Below, one piece after another: positions 1-6,484 of a stretch of 9,417 bases of DNA. Numbering within the stretch: position 1 is the stretch's first letter; each line of letters starts with the position of its first letter. Location of the stretch: assembly GCA_016844415.1 (NCBI GenBank), contig JAENIX010000018.1, forward strand, positions 1 to 9,417. The letters are read 5' to 3'. Under the pieces are notes generated by a model. The model had not been told where the DNA came from. It searched no databases and saw only the letters and a program-made list of their open reading frames with translations. Source of the DNA: Actinomycetota bacterium (GTDB lineage Bacteria > Desulfobacterota > Deferrimicrobia > Deferrimicrobiales > Deferrimicrobiaceae). The position numbers and the translations under genes were made by a program.

Positions 1-231
1 GACAAGGCGAAGCAGACGGGAGCGAAGATCGCGGGCCCGATCCCCCTCCCCACGAAGATCGAGCGTTTCACCGTCAACCGTTCCCCTCATGTCGACAAGA
101 AGAGCCGGGAGCAGTTCGAGATCCGCACGCACAAGCGGCTGCTTGACATACATGAACCGCCGGCGGCGACGATCGATGCGCTGATGAAACTTGATCTGCC
201 AGCGGGCGTCGAGGTCGAGATAAAGCTGTAA
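1..231 (+). CDS. rpsJ: 30S ribosomal protein S10, C-terminal part (5' truncated by window edge)
   Basis: S10 is a 30S head protein; in many bacteria it is also the transcription factor NusE, which partners NusB in antitermination and contacts NusG. The window opens in frame 1 and reads 76 codons to TAA. Visible family motifs are GPIPLPTK, the long-loop segment [18 protein letters not shown], and [10 protein letters not shown] close to the C-terminus. The family is about 102 residues, so roughly 26 N-terminal residues lie upstream of the window. It is the usual first gene of the S10 operon, directly before rplC, so the operon promoter and any L4-responsive leader must lie outside the window. 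The identification is secure; the true start is not visible. Confidence 0.97.
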   Translation, partial: DKAKQTGAKIAGPIPLPTKIERFTVNRSPHVDKKSREQFEIRTHKRLLDIHEPPAATIDALMKLDLPAGVEVEIKL

Positions 232-235
232 AGAA

Positions 236-280
236 ATGCAGATGTATAACAGAAACCCAATGAACGAAACGGTCAGGTGA
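236..280 (+). other. Possible 14-codon upstream reading frame in the rpsJ-rplC gap
   Basis: The 54-base gap between rpsJ and rplC is relatively A-rich and contains ATG at 236 followed by 13 further codons ([14 protein letters not shown]) and TGA at 278-280. The stop lies on the rplC Shine-Dalgarno sequence. There is no good Shine-Dalgarno sequence before this ATG (only A-rich TAAAGAA), so it is most likely chance. If translated, terminating ribosomes would sit on the rplC initiation site. No promoter or terminator is convincing in this gap. Confidence 0.12.
275..280 (+). promoter_or_regulatory. Shine-Dalgarno sequence that decides the rplC start
   Basis: AGGTGA lies 5 bases before ATG 286. 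The alternative in-frame GTG at 277 falls inside this element and has no comparable site before it, so ATG 286 is preferred. Confidence 0.7.
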
Positions 281-285
281 GAGCC

Positions 286-921
286 ATGACAGGCGGAATC
301 CTAGGAAAAAAATTGGGGATGACCCAGGTCTTCGACGCCGACGGAAAGGTGATTCCGGTGACGGTGATCGAAGCGGGTCCTTGCACGGTCGTACAGCGGA
401 AGACCTCCGTGGGCGACGGCTACGACGCCGTCCAGATAGGTTACGGGCCGAAGAAGGCGCACCGGGCCACTCAACCCATGGTCGGTCATTTCCGGAAGGC
501 GGGCAAAGGGGCTTTCGGGGCGCTGAAGGAAGTACGCGTCCCGGCCGAGTCTCCGCTGGATGCGGGACAGGAAATCCACGTCGATATCTTCCGCGAAGGG
601 GATTTCGTGGACGTGACGGGGCAAACCAAGGGGCGCGGATTCACCGGGGTGATCAAGCGCTGGAATTTCAGTGGCGGAAAGGCGACCCACGGCTCCATGT
701 TCCACCGCGCGCCCGGCTCGATCGGGGCGTCCGCGTGGCCTTCGCGGGTCATCAAGAACATGAAGATGCCGGGCCATTACGGCAACGAAAAGGTCACTGT
801 CCTCAACCTGAAGGTCGTGGGTGTCCAGCCCGAGAAAAACATCCTGCTGGTTCGGGGCGCCGTCCCCGGGGCAAAGAACAGCCTCGTGTTCGTGCGGCAT
901 GCCGTGAAGAAGGGCAATTAA
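286..921 (+). CDS. rplC: 50S ribosomal protein L3
   Basis: L3 is an early-assembly 50S protein that binds the 3' domain of 23S rRNA and reaches toward the peptidyl transferase centre. The 211-residue product has the family start [13 protein letters not shown] (residues 4-16), the motif [11 protein letters not shown] (117-126) and the central extension [11 protein letters not shown] (144-154), followed by KMPGHYGN (160-167). Family length is about 205-215. I chose ATG 286 over in-frame GTG 277 because AGGTGA sits 5 bases upstream of the ATG. It follows rpsJ by 54 bases and precedes rplD by 10. The glutamine methylated by PrmB in the E. coli motif SIGQNQ is absent here: the aligned residues are ASA. 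Confidence 0.97.
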   Translation: MTGGILGKKLGMTQVFDADGKVIPVTVIEAGPCTVVQRKTSVGDGYDAVQIGYGPKKAHRATQPMVGHFRKAGKGAFGALKEVRVPAESPLDAGQEIHVDIFREGDFVDVTGQTKGRGFTGVIKRWNFSGGKATHGSMFHRAPGSIGASAWPSRVIKNMKMPGHYGNEKVTVLNLKVVGVQPEKNILLVRGAVPGAKNSLVFVRHAVKKGN

Positions 922-931
922 GGAGCTCGAG

Positions 932-1555
932 ATGGCAACGGTTGACCTGGTGGATAAGGAGCGGCGCGTGAAGGAGACGGTGGAGCTGCCGGAGGCCGTT
1001 TTCGGGGTCGAGGTAAAGAACCATCTCCTGCATCACGCGGTCGTTGCGCAGCTTGCCGCACGGCGGTCGGGGACCGCTTCCACGAAGACCCGGACCTTTG
1101 TATCCGGCGGAGGGAAGAAACCGTTCAAACAGAAGGGGACCGGCAGGGCCCGTATGGGAAGCAGCCGGTCGCCGCTTCTGCGGGGCGGGGGTGTGGTATT
1201 CGGCCCTCATCCCCGGAGTTTCGAGATGAAAGTGAACCGTAAGGCGATGAAGGCGGCTCTCCGCTCCGCCCTTAGCGCCAAGGCGAAGGAAAACAAGCTT
1301 ATACTGGTGGACGATCTTGATCTTCCGGCACCCAGGACGAGGGAGTTCCTCAAGGTTGCCGCCGCTCTGGGGCTATCTGAAGCGCTCCTGGTGGTCGACG
1401 GCAGTTCGGAGAACCTTACCCTTGGAATCCGGAACCTGCGTTCATTCAAGGCCCTGCCAGTGGCCGCCATAAACGTCTATGACATACTTTTGTACGACCA
1501 GCTGGTCCTCACGATGCCGGCGTTTGCAAAAATCGCGGAGGTTTTCGGGAAATGA
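932..1555 (+). CDS. rplD: 50S ribosomal protein L4
   Basis: L4 binds domain I of 23S rRNA, is needed early in 50S assembly, and extends a loop into the wall of the peptide exit tunnel. In E. coli free L4 also represses the S10 operon through the leader upstream of rpsJ, which is not in this window. The product is 207 residues, the usual length. The tunnel-loop region is clear: KQKGTGRARMGSSRSPLLRGGG (begins near residue 66), preceded by FVSGGGKKP. The globular C-terminal half includes LLVVDG and NVYDILLYD. AGGAG at 921-925 begins on the last base of the rplC stop codon and lies 6 bases from ATG 932. The last four bases, ATGA, overlap the rplW start, which suggests translational coupling. Confidence 0.97.
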   Translation: MATVDLVDKERRVKETVELPEAVFGVEVKNHLLHHAVVAQLAARRSGTASTKTRTFVSGGGKKPFKQKGTGRARMGSSRSPLLRGGGVVFGPHPRSFEMKVNRKAMKAALRSALSAKAKENKLILVDDLDLPAPRTREFLKVAAALGLSEALLVVDGSSENLTLGIRNLRSFKALPVAAINVYDILLYDQLVLTMPAFAKIAEVFGK

Positions 1556-1839
1556 ACCACTCCGACATCCTCAAGCGGCCGCTGATCACTGAAAAGGCCA
1601 CCCACATGAAGGGGACCTCGAACGCCGTTACCTTCGAGGTCGACCGGCGCGCGAAGAAGAAGCAGATCCAGGACGCCGTCGAGAAGCTGTTCAAGGTGAA
1701 GGTCGTCGAGGTACGGACGATGAACGTTTCCGGCAAGGTGAAGCGCCGTGGCCGCACGGTCGGGCTCAGGCCAGGCTGGAAGAAGGCGATTGTCACCCTG
1801 AAGGCGGGCGACAAGATCGAATTCTTCGAGGGCGTTTAA
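1552..1839 (+). CDS. rplW: 50S ribosomal protein L23
   Basis: L23 sits at the exit of the peptide tunnel and is the docking site for trigger factor and signal recognition particle. The product is 95 residues, the family norm. [12 protein letters not shown] (residues 6-17) is the conserved start; Glu14 aligns with E. coli Glu18, the chaperone-contact residue, and is retained. The rRNA-binding loop [19 protein letters not shown] is also plain. Its ATG overlaps the rplD stop as ATGA, with GGAGG at 1537-1541 inside rplD about 10 bases upstream, so initiation probably depends partly on ribosomes finishing rplD. A 28-base gap with a strong Shine-Dalgarno sequence leads into rplB. Confidence 0.97.
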   Translation: MNHSDILKRPLITEKATHMKGTSNAVTFEVDRRAKKKQIQDAVEKLFKVKVVEVRTMNVSGKVKRRGRTVGLRPGWKKAIVTLKAGDKIEFFEGV

Positions 1840-1867
1840 GGGACGGCGAGGGAAGGAGCGAAACGCC

Positions 1868-2689
1868 ATGGGAATCAGGAAATTCAAGCCGACCTCTCCG
1901 GGAGTCCGGGCCATGACGGTCCTGACAAACGAGGACCTCACGGACAAGAAGCCGGAGAAGGGGCTTGTTGAAAAAAAGCGGCGCACCAGCGGCCGGAACA
2001 ACCTTGGCGAGATCACCGTGTGGCACAGGGGCGGCGGGCACAAGCGGAAATACCGGAAGATAGATTTCAGGAGGGACAAGAAGGAAATACCGGCTAAGGT
2101 CGCCGCGATCGAATACGATCCGAACCGCTCGGCCAGGATCGCGCTCCTGCACTATGCCGACGGCGAGAAGAGGTACATCCTGTGCCCCGTAGGCCTGTCG
2201 GTGGGGGACACCGTCGTCGCAGGGGCGGAAGCCGACATCAAGCCGGGAAACGCGCTGCCGATACGCAACATACCCGTGGGCACCATGGTTCACAACGTTG
2301 AACTGAAGGTGGGTAAGGGAGGCCAGATCGCCCGTTCCGCGGGATGCGTAGCCCAGATCCTGGCGAAAGAGGGAACGTACGCCCACCTGCGGCTCGCTTC
2401 CGGCGAGGTGCGTCTCGTCTTCATGGACTGCATGGCGACCGTTGGCCAGGTCGGCAATTTGGATCATGAGAAGGTTTCGATAGGGAAGGCGGGGAGGAAC
2501 CGCTGGCTGGGACGCAGGCCGATTGTCCGGGGAGTGGCGATGAATCCGGTCGATCATCCCATGGGAGGCGGTGAAGGCAAGGCATCCGGGGGCCGCCACC
2601 CTTGCACGCCGTGGGGAATGCCGACCAAGGGTTACAAGACGCGGAGAAATCCGTCTTCGGATCGATACATCGTCAAGCGCAGGAAATAA
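1868..2689 (+). CDS. rplB: 50S ribosomal protein L2
   Basis: L2 is one of the most conserved 50S proteins; it binds domain IV of 23S rRNA, supports subunit joining and lies near the peptidyl transferase centre. The 273-residue length is exactly that of E. coli. Clear motifs are KPTSPG (7-12), [20 protein letters not shown] (41-60), EYDPNRSA (82-89), [12 protein letters not shown] (134-145), [11 protein letters not shown] (149-159) and the C-terminal [13 protein letters not shown] (225-237). His230, corresponding to E. coli mature His229, is kept. The second histidine of the usual DHPHGGGEG motif is methionine (Met232). GGAAGGAG at 1851-1858 lies 9 bases before ATG 1868. It belongs between rplW and rpsS in the standard order. 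Confidence 0.98.
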   Translation: MGIRKFKPTSPGVRAMTVLTNEDLTDKKPEKGLVEKKRRTSGRNNLGEITVWHRGGGHKRKYRKIDFRRDKKEIPAKVAAIEYDPNRSARIALLHYADGEKRYILCPVGLSVGDTVVAGAEADIKPGNALPIRNIPVGTMVHNVELKVGKGGQIARSAGCVAQILAKEGTYAHLRLASGEVRLVFMDCMATVGQVGNLDHEKVSIGKAGRNRWLGRRPIVRGVAMNPVDHPMGGGEGKASGGRHPCTPWGMPTKGYKTRRNPSSDRYIVKRRK

Positions 2690-2692
2690 CTC

Positions 2693-2700
2693 GGAAGGGG
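2693..2700 (+). promoter_or_regulatory. Shine-Dalgarno sequence for the GTG start of rpsS
   Basis: GGAAGGGG lies 9 bases before GTG 2710 in the 20-base gap after rplB. It supports GTG 2710 over the in-frame ATG at 2602, which is buried in rplB. Confidence 0.6.
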
Positions 2701-2709
2701 CGGTACAAA

Positions 2710-2991
2710 GTGGGGCGATCCGTAAAGAAGGGGCCGTATATCGAGGAAAGCCTGATGCGCAAGGTGCGCCGGGCCATCGAAACAGGCGAGAAGAAGGTCA
2801 TAAAGACCTGGTCGCGGCGGTCGACCATCATTCCGGACATGGTTGGGTACACGTTCGCCGTCCATAACGGCCGCAAGTTCATGCCGGTTTTCGTGACCGA
2901 GAACATGGTGGGGCACAAGCTGGGCGAGTTTTCCCCGACCAGGACGTTTCATGGCCATTCCGGAGACCGGAAGGCGAAGGTCAAGAAGTAG
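2710..2991 (+). CDS. rpsS: 30S ribosomal protein S19
   Basis: S19 binds the 3' domain of 16S rRNA in the 30S head with S13 and contributes to the intersubunit bridge near the A-site finger. Read from GTG 2710 the product is 93 residues, beginning [15 protein letters not shown] as the family does. Further motifs are [24 protein letters not shown] and the C-terminal [16 protein letters not shown], all typical. The frame stays open further upstream to an ATG at 2602, but that segment lies inside rplB and does not match S19, so I rejected it. GTG initiation is supported by GGAAGGGG upstream. The gene is 20 bases from rplB and 21 from rplV. Confidence 0.96.
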   Translation: MGRSVKKGPYIEESLMRKVRRAIETGEKKVIKTWSRRSTIIPDMVGYTFAVHNGRKFMPVFVTENMVGHKLGEFSPTRTFHGHSGDRKAKVKK

Positions 2992-3012
2992 GGTCGACAA
3001 GGAGAGGAAGCG

Positions 3013-3345
3013 ATGGAAGCCAGTGCGACGGCCAGGTTTGTCCGCATGTCTCCGAGGAAGGCGCGACTCGTGGTCGATCTTATCCGGGGTAAAAGGATTT
3101 CAGATGCGCAGACCGTCCTGCGGCTTGCGAAGAAGGCATCTGCTTCGCTGGTGAAGAAGGTGCTCGATTCCGCGGTGGCGAACGCCGGCCAGACTGGAGT
3201 CATCGATCTGGACACCCTGTATGTGAAGAAGGCTTATGTCGATCTGGGGGCCTCGCAGAAGCGATTCAGGCCAGCGCCCATGGGGCGGGCACACAAGTAT
3301 CGGCGCAGGACGAGCCACATCACGATCGTCGTTGACGAGACGTAA
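3013..3345 (+). CDS. rplV: 50S ribosomal protein L22
   Basis: L22 contacts all domains of 23S rRNA and, with L4, forms the constriction of the peptide exit tunnel. The product is 110 residues, as is usual. VRMSPRKARLVVDLIRGK (10-27) and VLDSAVANAG mark the globular domain. The segment from KKAYVDLGASQKRF to the arginine-rich RAHKYRRRTSHI is the extended hairpin that lines the tunnel. The hairpin appears full length, with no deletion of the kind linked to macrolide resistance. The initiation region GAGAGGAAGCG before ATG 3013 is identical to that of rplX. Confidence 0.97.
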   Translation: MEASATARFVRMSPRKARLVVDLIRGKRISDAQTVLRLAKKASASLVKKVLDSAVANAGQTGVIDLDTLYVKKAYVDLGASQKRFRPAPMGRAHKYRRRTSHITIVVDET

Positions 3346-3361
3346 AAGGGTCCATACCAGA

Positions 3362-3370
3362 GGGAGGAGA
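3362..3370 (+). promoter_or_regulatory. Shine-Dalgarno sequence for the TTG start of rpsC
   Basis: GGGAGGAGA contains GGAGG ending 8 bases before TTG 3376. The strong site compensates for the weak start codon and, with the conserved GQKTHP sequence right after it, fixes the start. Confidence 0.7.
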
Positions 3371-3375
3371 CGGTT

Positions 3376-4029
3376 TTGGGACAGAAGACACATCCGTACG
3401 GGCTGAGGCTGGGGATCATCAAGACCTGGAGGTCCCGCTGGTTTTCGGAAAAGGAATATGCCAATTACCTGCAGGAAGACCTCCGGATACGGTCCTACGT
3501 GAAAAACCGGCTGATTCACGCTGGGGTGTCATCTGTCGAAATCGAACGCAAATCCAACCGGGTGCATGTGGTGATTGCCACCGCCCGACCGGGCATAGTC
3601 ATCGGGAAGAAAGGGGCGGAGATCGAGAACCTGAGAAAGGACCTCCATAAATTCACGGACAGGGAGGTTTCGATCACCATCCAGGAGATCCGGAGGCCTG
3701 AAACCGACGCGCAGCTTACGGCGGAAAACGTCGCCATGCAGCTTGAGAGGCGGGTCGCGTTCCGCCGGGCGATGAAGAAAACCGTCCTGTCCTCGATGAA
3801 GCTTGGCGCGAAGGGGATCAAGATCCAGGTCGCCGGTCGACTCGGCGGCGCCGAGATGGCGCGCACCGAATGGTACCGCGAAGGCCGGGTTCCCCTGCAT
3901 ACGCTTCGCGCGGACATCGATTACGGGGTCGCGCAGGCACGGACGACCTACGGGATCATCGGTGTGAAGGTCTGGATCTACAAGGGTGAAATTCTGCCGT
4001 CGGCCGGCCAGGCCCAGAAAACCGAATAG
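3376..4029 (+). CDS. rpsC: 30S ribosomal protein S3
   Basis: S3 lies at the mRNA entry channel of the 30S head and takes part in mRNA unwinding. The product is 217 residues, against 233 in E. coli, and differs mainly in a shorter tail. It begins [13 protein letters not shown], the invariant family start, so TTG 3376 is secure. The type II KH domain carries GKKG at residues 77-80. The basic FRRAMK at 129-134 matches the helicase-associated residues of E. coli S3. [20 protein letters not shown] and the C-terminal GVIG-like [14 protein letters not shown] complete the fold. The gene is 30 bases after rplV and 14 before rplP. The start codon is TTG, unusual for so highly expressed a protein. Confidence 0.97.
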   Translation: MGQKTHPYGLRLGIIKTWRSRWFSEKEYANYLQEDLRIRSYVKNRLIHAGVSSVEIERKSNRVHVVIATARPGIVIGKKGAEIENLRKDLHKFTDREVSITIQEIRRPETDAQLTAENVAMQLERRVAFRRAMKKTVLSSMKLGAKGIKIQVAGRLGGAEMARTEWYREGRVPLHTLRADIDYGVAQARTTYGIIGVKVWIYKGEILPSAGQAQKTE

Positions 4030-4043
4030 GGAGCGAACGATCG

Positions 4044-4454
4044 ATGCTGGCACCGAAGAGGGTCAAGTTCCGCAAGATGCAGAAGGGGCGGAGGCGCGGG
4101 AAGGCGCAGGCCGGCAATACGCTGAACTTCGGCGATTTCGGAGTGAAGGCCGTGACCGCCGGATGGGTGACGTCTCGCCAGATCGAAGCCGCCCGAGTCG
4201 CCATGACGCGGTTCATCAAGCGCGGAGGCAAGATCTGGATACGACTCTTCCCCGACAAGCCGATCACGAAAAAGGCCGCGGAAACCAGGATGGGTAAGGG
4301 GAAAGGGGCGCCGGAGGAATGGGTCTGCGTCGTGCGACCCGGGCTTGTCCTCTATGAGATAGAGGGAGTGACGGAGGTGACTGCCCGAGAGGCTTTCCGC
4401 CTGGCTGCCCACAAGCTTCCGATACAGACGAAGTTCCTCTCGAGGGAGGGGTAG
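4044..4454 (+). CDS. rplP: 50S ribosomal protein L16
   Basis: L16 binds 23S rRNA near the A-site tRNA and is required late in 50S maturation. The product is 136 residues, identical in length to E. coli. The start [16 protein letters not shown], the central [14 protein letters not shown] (65-73), RMGKGKG (82-88) and [12 protein letters not shown] (116-127) are all canonical. Arg82 aligns with the E. coli arginine that is hydroxylated by YcfD/RoxA; whether this organism has that enzyme cannot be told here. GGGAG at 4029-4033 starts on the last base of the rpsC stop codon, 10 bases before ATG 4044. The next gene, rpmC, follows after 6 bases. Confidence 0.97.
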   Translation: MLAPKRVKFRKMQKGRRRGKAQAGNTLNFGDFGVKAVTAGWVTSRQIEAARVAMTRFIKRGGKIWIRLFPDKPITKKAAETRMGKGKGAPEEWVCVVRPGLVLYEIEGVTEVTAREAFRLAAHKLPIQTKFLSREG

Positions 4455-4460
4455 GCGCCG

Positions 4461-4661
4461 ATGAAGAAGAATGAGCTGCGCGATCTTGCCTCGGATGAGC
4501 TGAAGCAGAAGGAGAAGGATCTGCGCGACGAGATCTTCCGCTTGAGGATGAAGCGGGCAGCCTCGGCGCTTGACGACCGTATGGCGATCCGAAACCGAAG
4601 GAAGGACCTTGCGCGCGTGATCACGCATCTTCGAAAGAAGACGGAAGGGAAGGCCCGATAA
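4461..4661 (+). CDS. rpmC: 50S ribosomal protein L29
   Basis: L29 is a small two-helix protein beside the tunnel exit next to L23; it helps form the docking area for nascent-chain factors. The product is 66 residues, typical. It starts [20 protein letters not shown] and carries the conserved [13 protein letters not shown] segment, followed by the second helix [22 protein letters not shown] at 4444-4451 lies within the end of rplP, 9 bases before ATG 4461. Its stop is separated from the rpsQ start by one base, so coupling with rpsQ is likely. No oddities were seen. Confidence 0.95.
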   Translation: MKKNELRDLASDELKQKEKDLRDEIFRLRMKRAASALDDRMAIRNRRKDLARVITHLRKKTEGKAR

Positions 4662-4662
4662 G

Positions 4663-4947
4663 ATGGCATCGGAGACCGCAATGGAGAGGCGTGGAATAAG
4701 GAAGATGAAGGTCGGGACCGTGGTGAGCGACCGGATGGACAAGACGGTGGTGGTCCGCGTGGAGAGGCTTGTCCCCCATCCCGTATACAAGAAATACGTC
4801 AAGCGCAGGACGACCTACAAGGCGCACGACGAGAAGAACGAGTACAAAATCGGAGACAGGGTGGAGATCGTCGAGACACGGCCCATGAGCAAGGATAAGC
4901 ATTGGAGAGTCCACCGGCTTATTGACCGCTCGGTGGTAAGAACCTAG
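4663..4947 (+). CDS. rpsQ: 30S ribosomal protein S17
   Basis: S17 is a primary 16S rRNA-binding protein with an OB fold in the 30S body. From ATG 4663 the product is 94 residues. [14 protein letters not shown] (18-31), the loop segment [19 protein letters not shown], and [15 protein letters not shown] (63-77) identify it. The start is uncertain: an in-frame ATG at 4681 gives 88 residues beginning [15 protein letters not shown], closer to the usual family length, and has GGAG 6 bases upstream. ATG 4663 has AAGG 9 bases upstream and is one base from the rpmC stop. Either is possible. This is the last gene of the S10-operon block; the spc block begins 17 bases later without a visible promoter. 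Confidence 0.95.
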   Translation: MASETAMERRGIRKMKVGTVVSDRMDKTVVVRVERLVPHPVYKKYVKRRTTYKAHDEKNEYKIGDRVEIVETRPMSKDKHWRVHRLIDRSVVRT

Positions 4948-4964
4948 GAAGCGGAGAACGCGCG

Positions 4965-5333
4965 ATGATCCAAATGCAAACCATGCTGGACGCAGCCGAC
5001 AACTCCGGGGCGAAACGCCTCTGCTGCATCAAGGTTCTCGGGGGCAGCAGGCGAAGGTACGCGAGCGTCGGGGACATCATCGTGGTCAGCGTCAAGGAAG
5101 CCATCCCTCACGGGAAGGTGAAGAAGGGTGACGTGTACAAGGCCGTGGTGGTGAGGACGAAGAAGGAAGTCGGACGGCAGGACGGGAGCTATCTGCGGTT
5201 CGACCAGAACTCAGCGGTCCTGATCAACCCCCAGATGGAGCCGATCGGCACCCGGATCTTCGGGCCGGTGGCGCGGGAGCTCCGGGCGAAGAAGTTCATG
5301 AAGATAATATCTCTGGCGCCCGAAGTACTTTAA
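4965..5333 (+). CDS. rplN: 50S ribosomal protein L14
   Basis: L14 lies at the subunit interface of the 50S, forms bridges to 16S rRNA and is the docking site of the silencing factor RsfS. The product is 122 residues, the standard length. It begins [19 protein letters not shown], then [20 protein letters not shown], and contains [20 protein letters not shown] and [13 protein letters not shown], all diagnostic. GGAG at 4953-4956 lies 8 bases before ATG 4965. In E. coli this gene opens the spc operon behind its own promoter; here the 17-base gap leaves no room for one except inside rpsQ, so read-through from the S10 block is the likely arrangement. Confidence 0.98.
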   Translation: MIQMQTMLDAADNSGAKRLCCIKVLGGSRRRYASVGDIIVVSVKEAIPHGKVKKGDVYKAVVVRTKKEVGRQDGSYLRFDQNSAVLINPQMEPIGTRIFGPVARELRAKKFMKIISLAPEVL

Positions 5334-5353
5334 GGCAGAAGAGAGAGGAAGCG

Positions 5354-5692
5354 ATGGCGGAAGGCACTCTGCATATAAGGAAGAACGACATCGTCAAGAT
5401 AATGGCTGGCCGGGAAAAGGGCAAGGTTGGGCGTGTCCTGAAGGTCGACAGGGATAATGGGCGCATCCTGATCGAGAAGATAAACATGGTGAAGCGCCAT
5501 GTGAAGCCCGGCAAGACTAACCCGCAGGGCGGGATCATCGAGAAGGAAGCGTTCCTGGCCTTCTCCAACGTTCTCGCCATGTGCGGAAAGTGCAACAAGC
5601 CGACACGGATCGCCATGAAGTTGGATGATTCCGGCGGGAAGCACCGCACATGCAAGCGGTGCGGCGACATCATCGAGGAAAAGAAAAAATAG
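5354..5692 (+). CDS. rplX: 50S ribosomal protein L24 with C-terminal Cys4 ribbon
   Basis: L24 is an assembly-initiator protein for the 50S and sits near the tunnel exit. The 112-residue product has an N-terminal KOW domain: [21 protein letters not shown] (begins at residue 8), [13 protein letters not shown] (40-52), then GGIIEKEAF (59-67). The C-terminal part holds four cysteines in two pairs, CGKC at 77-80 and CKRC at 100-103, which form a probable zinc ribbon. Many bacterial L24 proteins keep this C-terminal domain but have lost the cysteines; here all four are present. The initiation region GAGAGGAAGCG before ATG 5354 repeats that of rplV. A 40-base gap with a small hairpin follows before rplE. 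Confidence 0.97.
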   Translation: MAEGTLHIRKNDIVKIMAGREKGKVGRVLKVDRDNGRILIEKINMVKRHVKPGKTNPQGGIIEKEAFLAFSNVLAMCGKCNKPTRIAMKLDDSGGKHRTCKRCGDIIEEKKK

Positions 5693-5699
5693 AGTGCCG

Positions 5700-5715
5700 C
5701 CGCCGTTAAAGGCGG
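5700..5715 (+). other. Small GC-rich hairpin in the rplX-rplE gap
   Basis: CCGCC (5700-5704), loop GTTAAA (5705-5710) and GGCGG (5711-5715) form a perfect 5-bp stem. It ends two bases before the rplE Shine-Dalgarno region, GAGGGGTG at 5718-5725. There is no T run, so it is not an intrinsic terminator. It could modulate rplE initiation, but a 5-bp stem can arise by chance in GC-rich DNA. Confidence 0.35.
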
Positions 5716-5732
5716 ACGAGGGGTGTTCGGAC

Positions 5733-6272
5733 ATGCCAAGGCTTCAGGATTTCTACAGGTCGGAAGTCGTTCCCAAGCTCAAGGAGAAGTTCAGGTACGG
5801 GAACGACATGCGTGTGCCCAGGCTTTCGAAGGTGATCATCAACATGGGGCTGGGCGAGGCCATCGAAAACATAAAGATCCTGGACTCCGCGATCGAGGAG
5901 ATCGGCATAATCACCGGGCAGAAACCAGTGATCACCAAATCGAGAAAAAGCATATCGAACTTCAAGCTCCGCGAAGGGGTCCCGATCGGGGTCATGGTCA
6001 CGCTGAGGCGGGCCAATATGTTCTATTTTCTCGACAAGCTGATGGGAATCGCCCTGCCGCGCGTCCGGGACTTCAGGGGGGTCTCCGCGAAGGGATTCGA
6101 CGGCAGGGGAAACTATACTCTAGGGATAAAGGAACAGATCATATTCTCAGAGATAAACTACGATAAAATCGACAAAATAAAGGGAATGAACATAACAATC
6201 GTTACAACCGCCCGCACCGACGAGGAGGGGATGGAACTTCTTCGACTCCTCGGCATGCCGTTCCGGGCCTAA
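5733..6272 (+). CDS. rplE: 50S ribosomal protein L5
   Basis: L5 binds 5S rRNA in the central protuberance with L18 and touches the P-site tRNA. From ATG 5733 the product is 179 residues, the family length. Clear motifs are [16 protein letters not shown] (28-43), [20 protein letters not shown] (61-80), [20 protein letters not shown] (81-100), [11 protein letters not shown] (108-118) and [12 protein letters not shown] (127-138). The frame is open upstream to ATG 5625 inside rplX, but that part is not L5-like. GAGGGGTG at 5718-5725 lies 7 bases before the ATG. The stretch coding for the last third is unusually rich in ATA and AAA codons for this GC-rich cluster. In E. coli the start of this gene is the S8 autoregulatory site. 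Confidence 0.97.
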   Translation: MPRLQDFYRSEVVPKLKEKFRYGNDMRVPRLSKVIINMGLGEAIENIKILDSAIEEIGIITGQKPVITKSRKSISNFKLREGVPIGVMVTLRRANMFYFLDKLMGIALPRVRDFRGVSAKGFDGRGNYTLGIKEQIIFSEINYDKIDKIKGMNITIVTTARTDEEGMELLRLLGMPFRA

Positions 6273-6280
6273 AAGGAGGA
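6273..6280 (+). promoter_or_regulatory. Shine-Dalgarno sequence for the TTG start of rpsN
   Basis: AAGGAGGA, a near-perfect anti-SD match, starts right after the rplE stop and ends 9 bases before TTG 6290. No in-frame ATG begins a better S14, so this site supports the TTG start. Confidence 0.7.
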
Positions 6281-6289
6281 GGGCAGGAG

Positions 6290-6475
6290 TTGGCCAAGAA
6301 GTCGATCATCGCCAAGTCGAAACGGAAACCGAAATTCGGGGTCCGGAAATACAACCGCTGCCCGCGATGCGGAAGACCGAGGGCGTTCTACCGGAAATTC
6401 CGGCTCTGCAGGATATGTCTCAGGGAGCTGGCATTAAGAGGGGAACTGCCCGGCGTTGTCAAGGCGAGCTGGTAG
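6290..6475 (+). CDS. rpsN: 30S ribosomal protein S14, short zinc-binding type
   Basis: S14 binds the 3' domain of 16S rRNA in the 30S head near S3 and S10. The product is 61 residues, the length of the zinc-type form; the zinc-free form is about 100. CPRC at 24-27 and CRIC at 40-43 supply four zinc ligands. RYNRC-like [18 protein letters not shown] and [20 protein letters not shown] are canonical. TTG 6290 is the start, because [16 protein letters not shown] matches the family and AAGGAGGA lies upstream. It lies between rplE and rpsH as in most bacteria. The symbol rpsZ or rpsN1 is used for this form in some genomes. Confidence 0.96.
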   Translation: MAKKSIIAKSKRKPKFGVRKYNRCPRCGRPRAFYRKFRLCRICLRELALRGELPGVVKASW

Positions 6476-6484
6476 GAGGATGAG

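Noticed and set aside
277..285. GTG 277 as the start of L3
   Set aside because: This GTG sits inside the Shine-Dalgarno sequence of ATG 286 and lacks its own site.
232..285. Possible promoter in the rpsJ-rplC gap (TATAAC at 245-250)
   Set aside because: No -35 match at 15-19 bases and the upstream TG abuts the hexamer rather than leaving one base; likely chance.
1793..2599. Long open frame on the minus strand (268 codons) opposite rplW/rplB
   Set aside because: It lies opposite unmistakable rplB, has no recognisable domain, and is expected from high GC at third codon positions.
2602..2709. Possible N-terminal extension of S19
   Set aside because: The frame is open, but it overlaps the end of rplB and the family start [10 protein letters not shown] falls at GTG 2710 with a good Shine-Dalgarno sequence.
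3978..4802. Long open frame on the minus strand (274 codons) opposite rpsC, rplP, rpmC and rpsQ
   Set aside because: It spans four conserved genes, shows no family resemblance and no proper initiation region; a compositional shadow.
5625..5732. Possible N-terminal extension of L5
   Set aside because: It lies within the rplX zinc-ribbon coding region in another frame; L5 homology begins at MPRLQDFY (5733).
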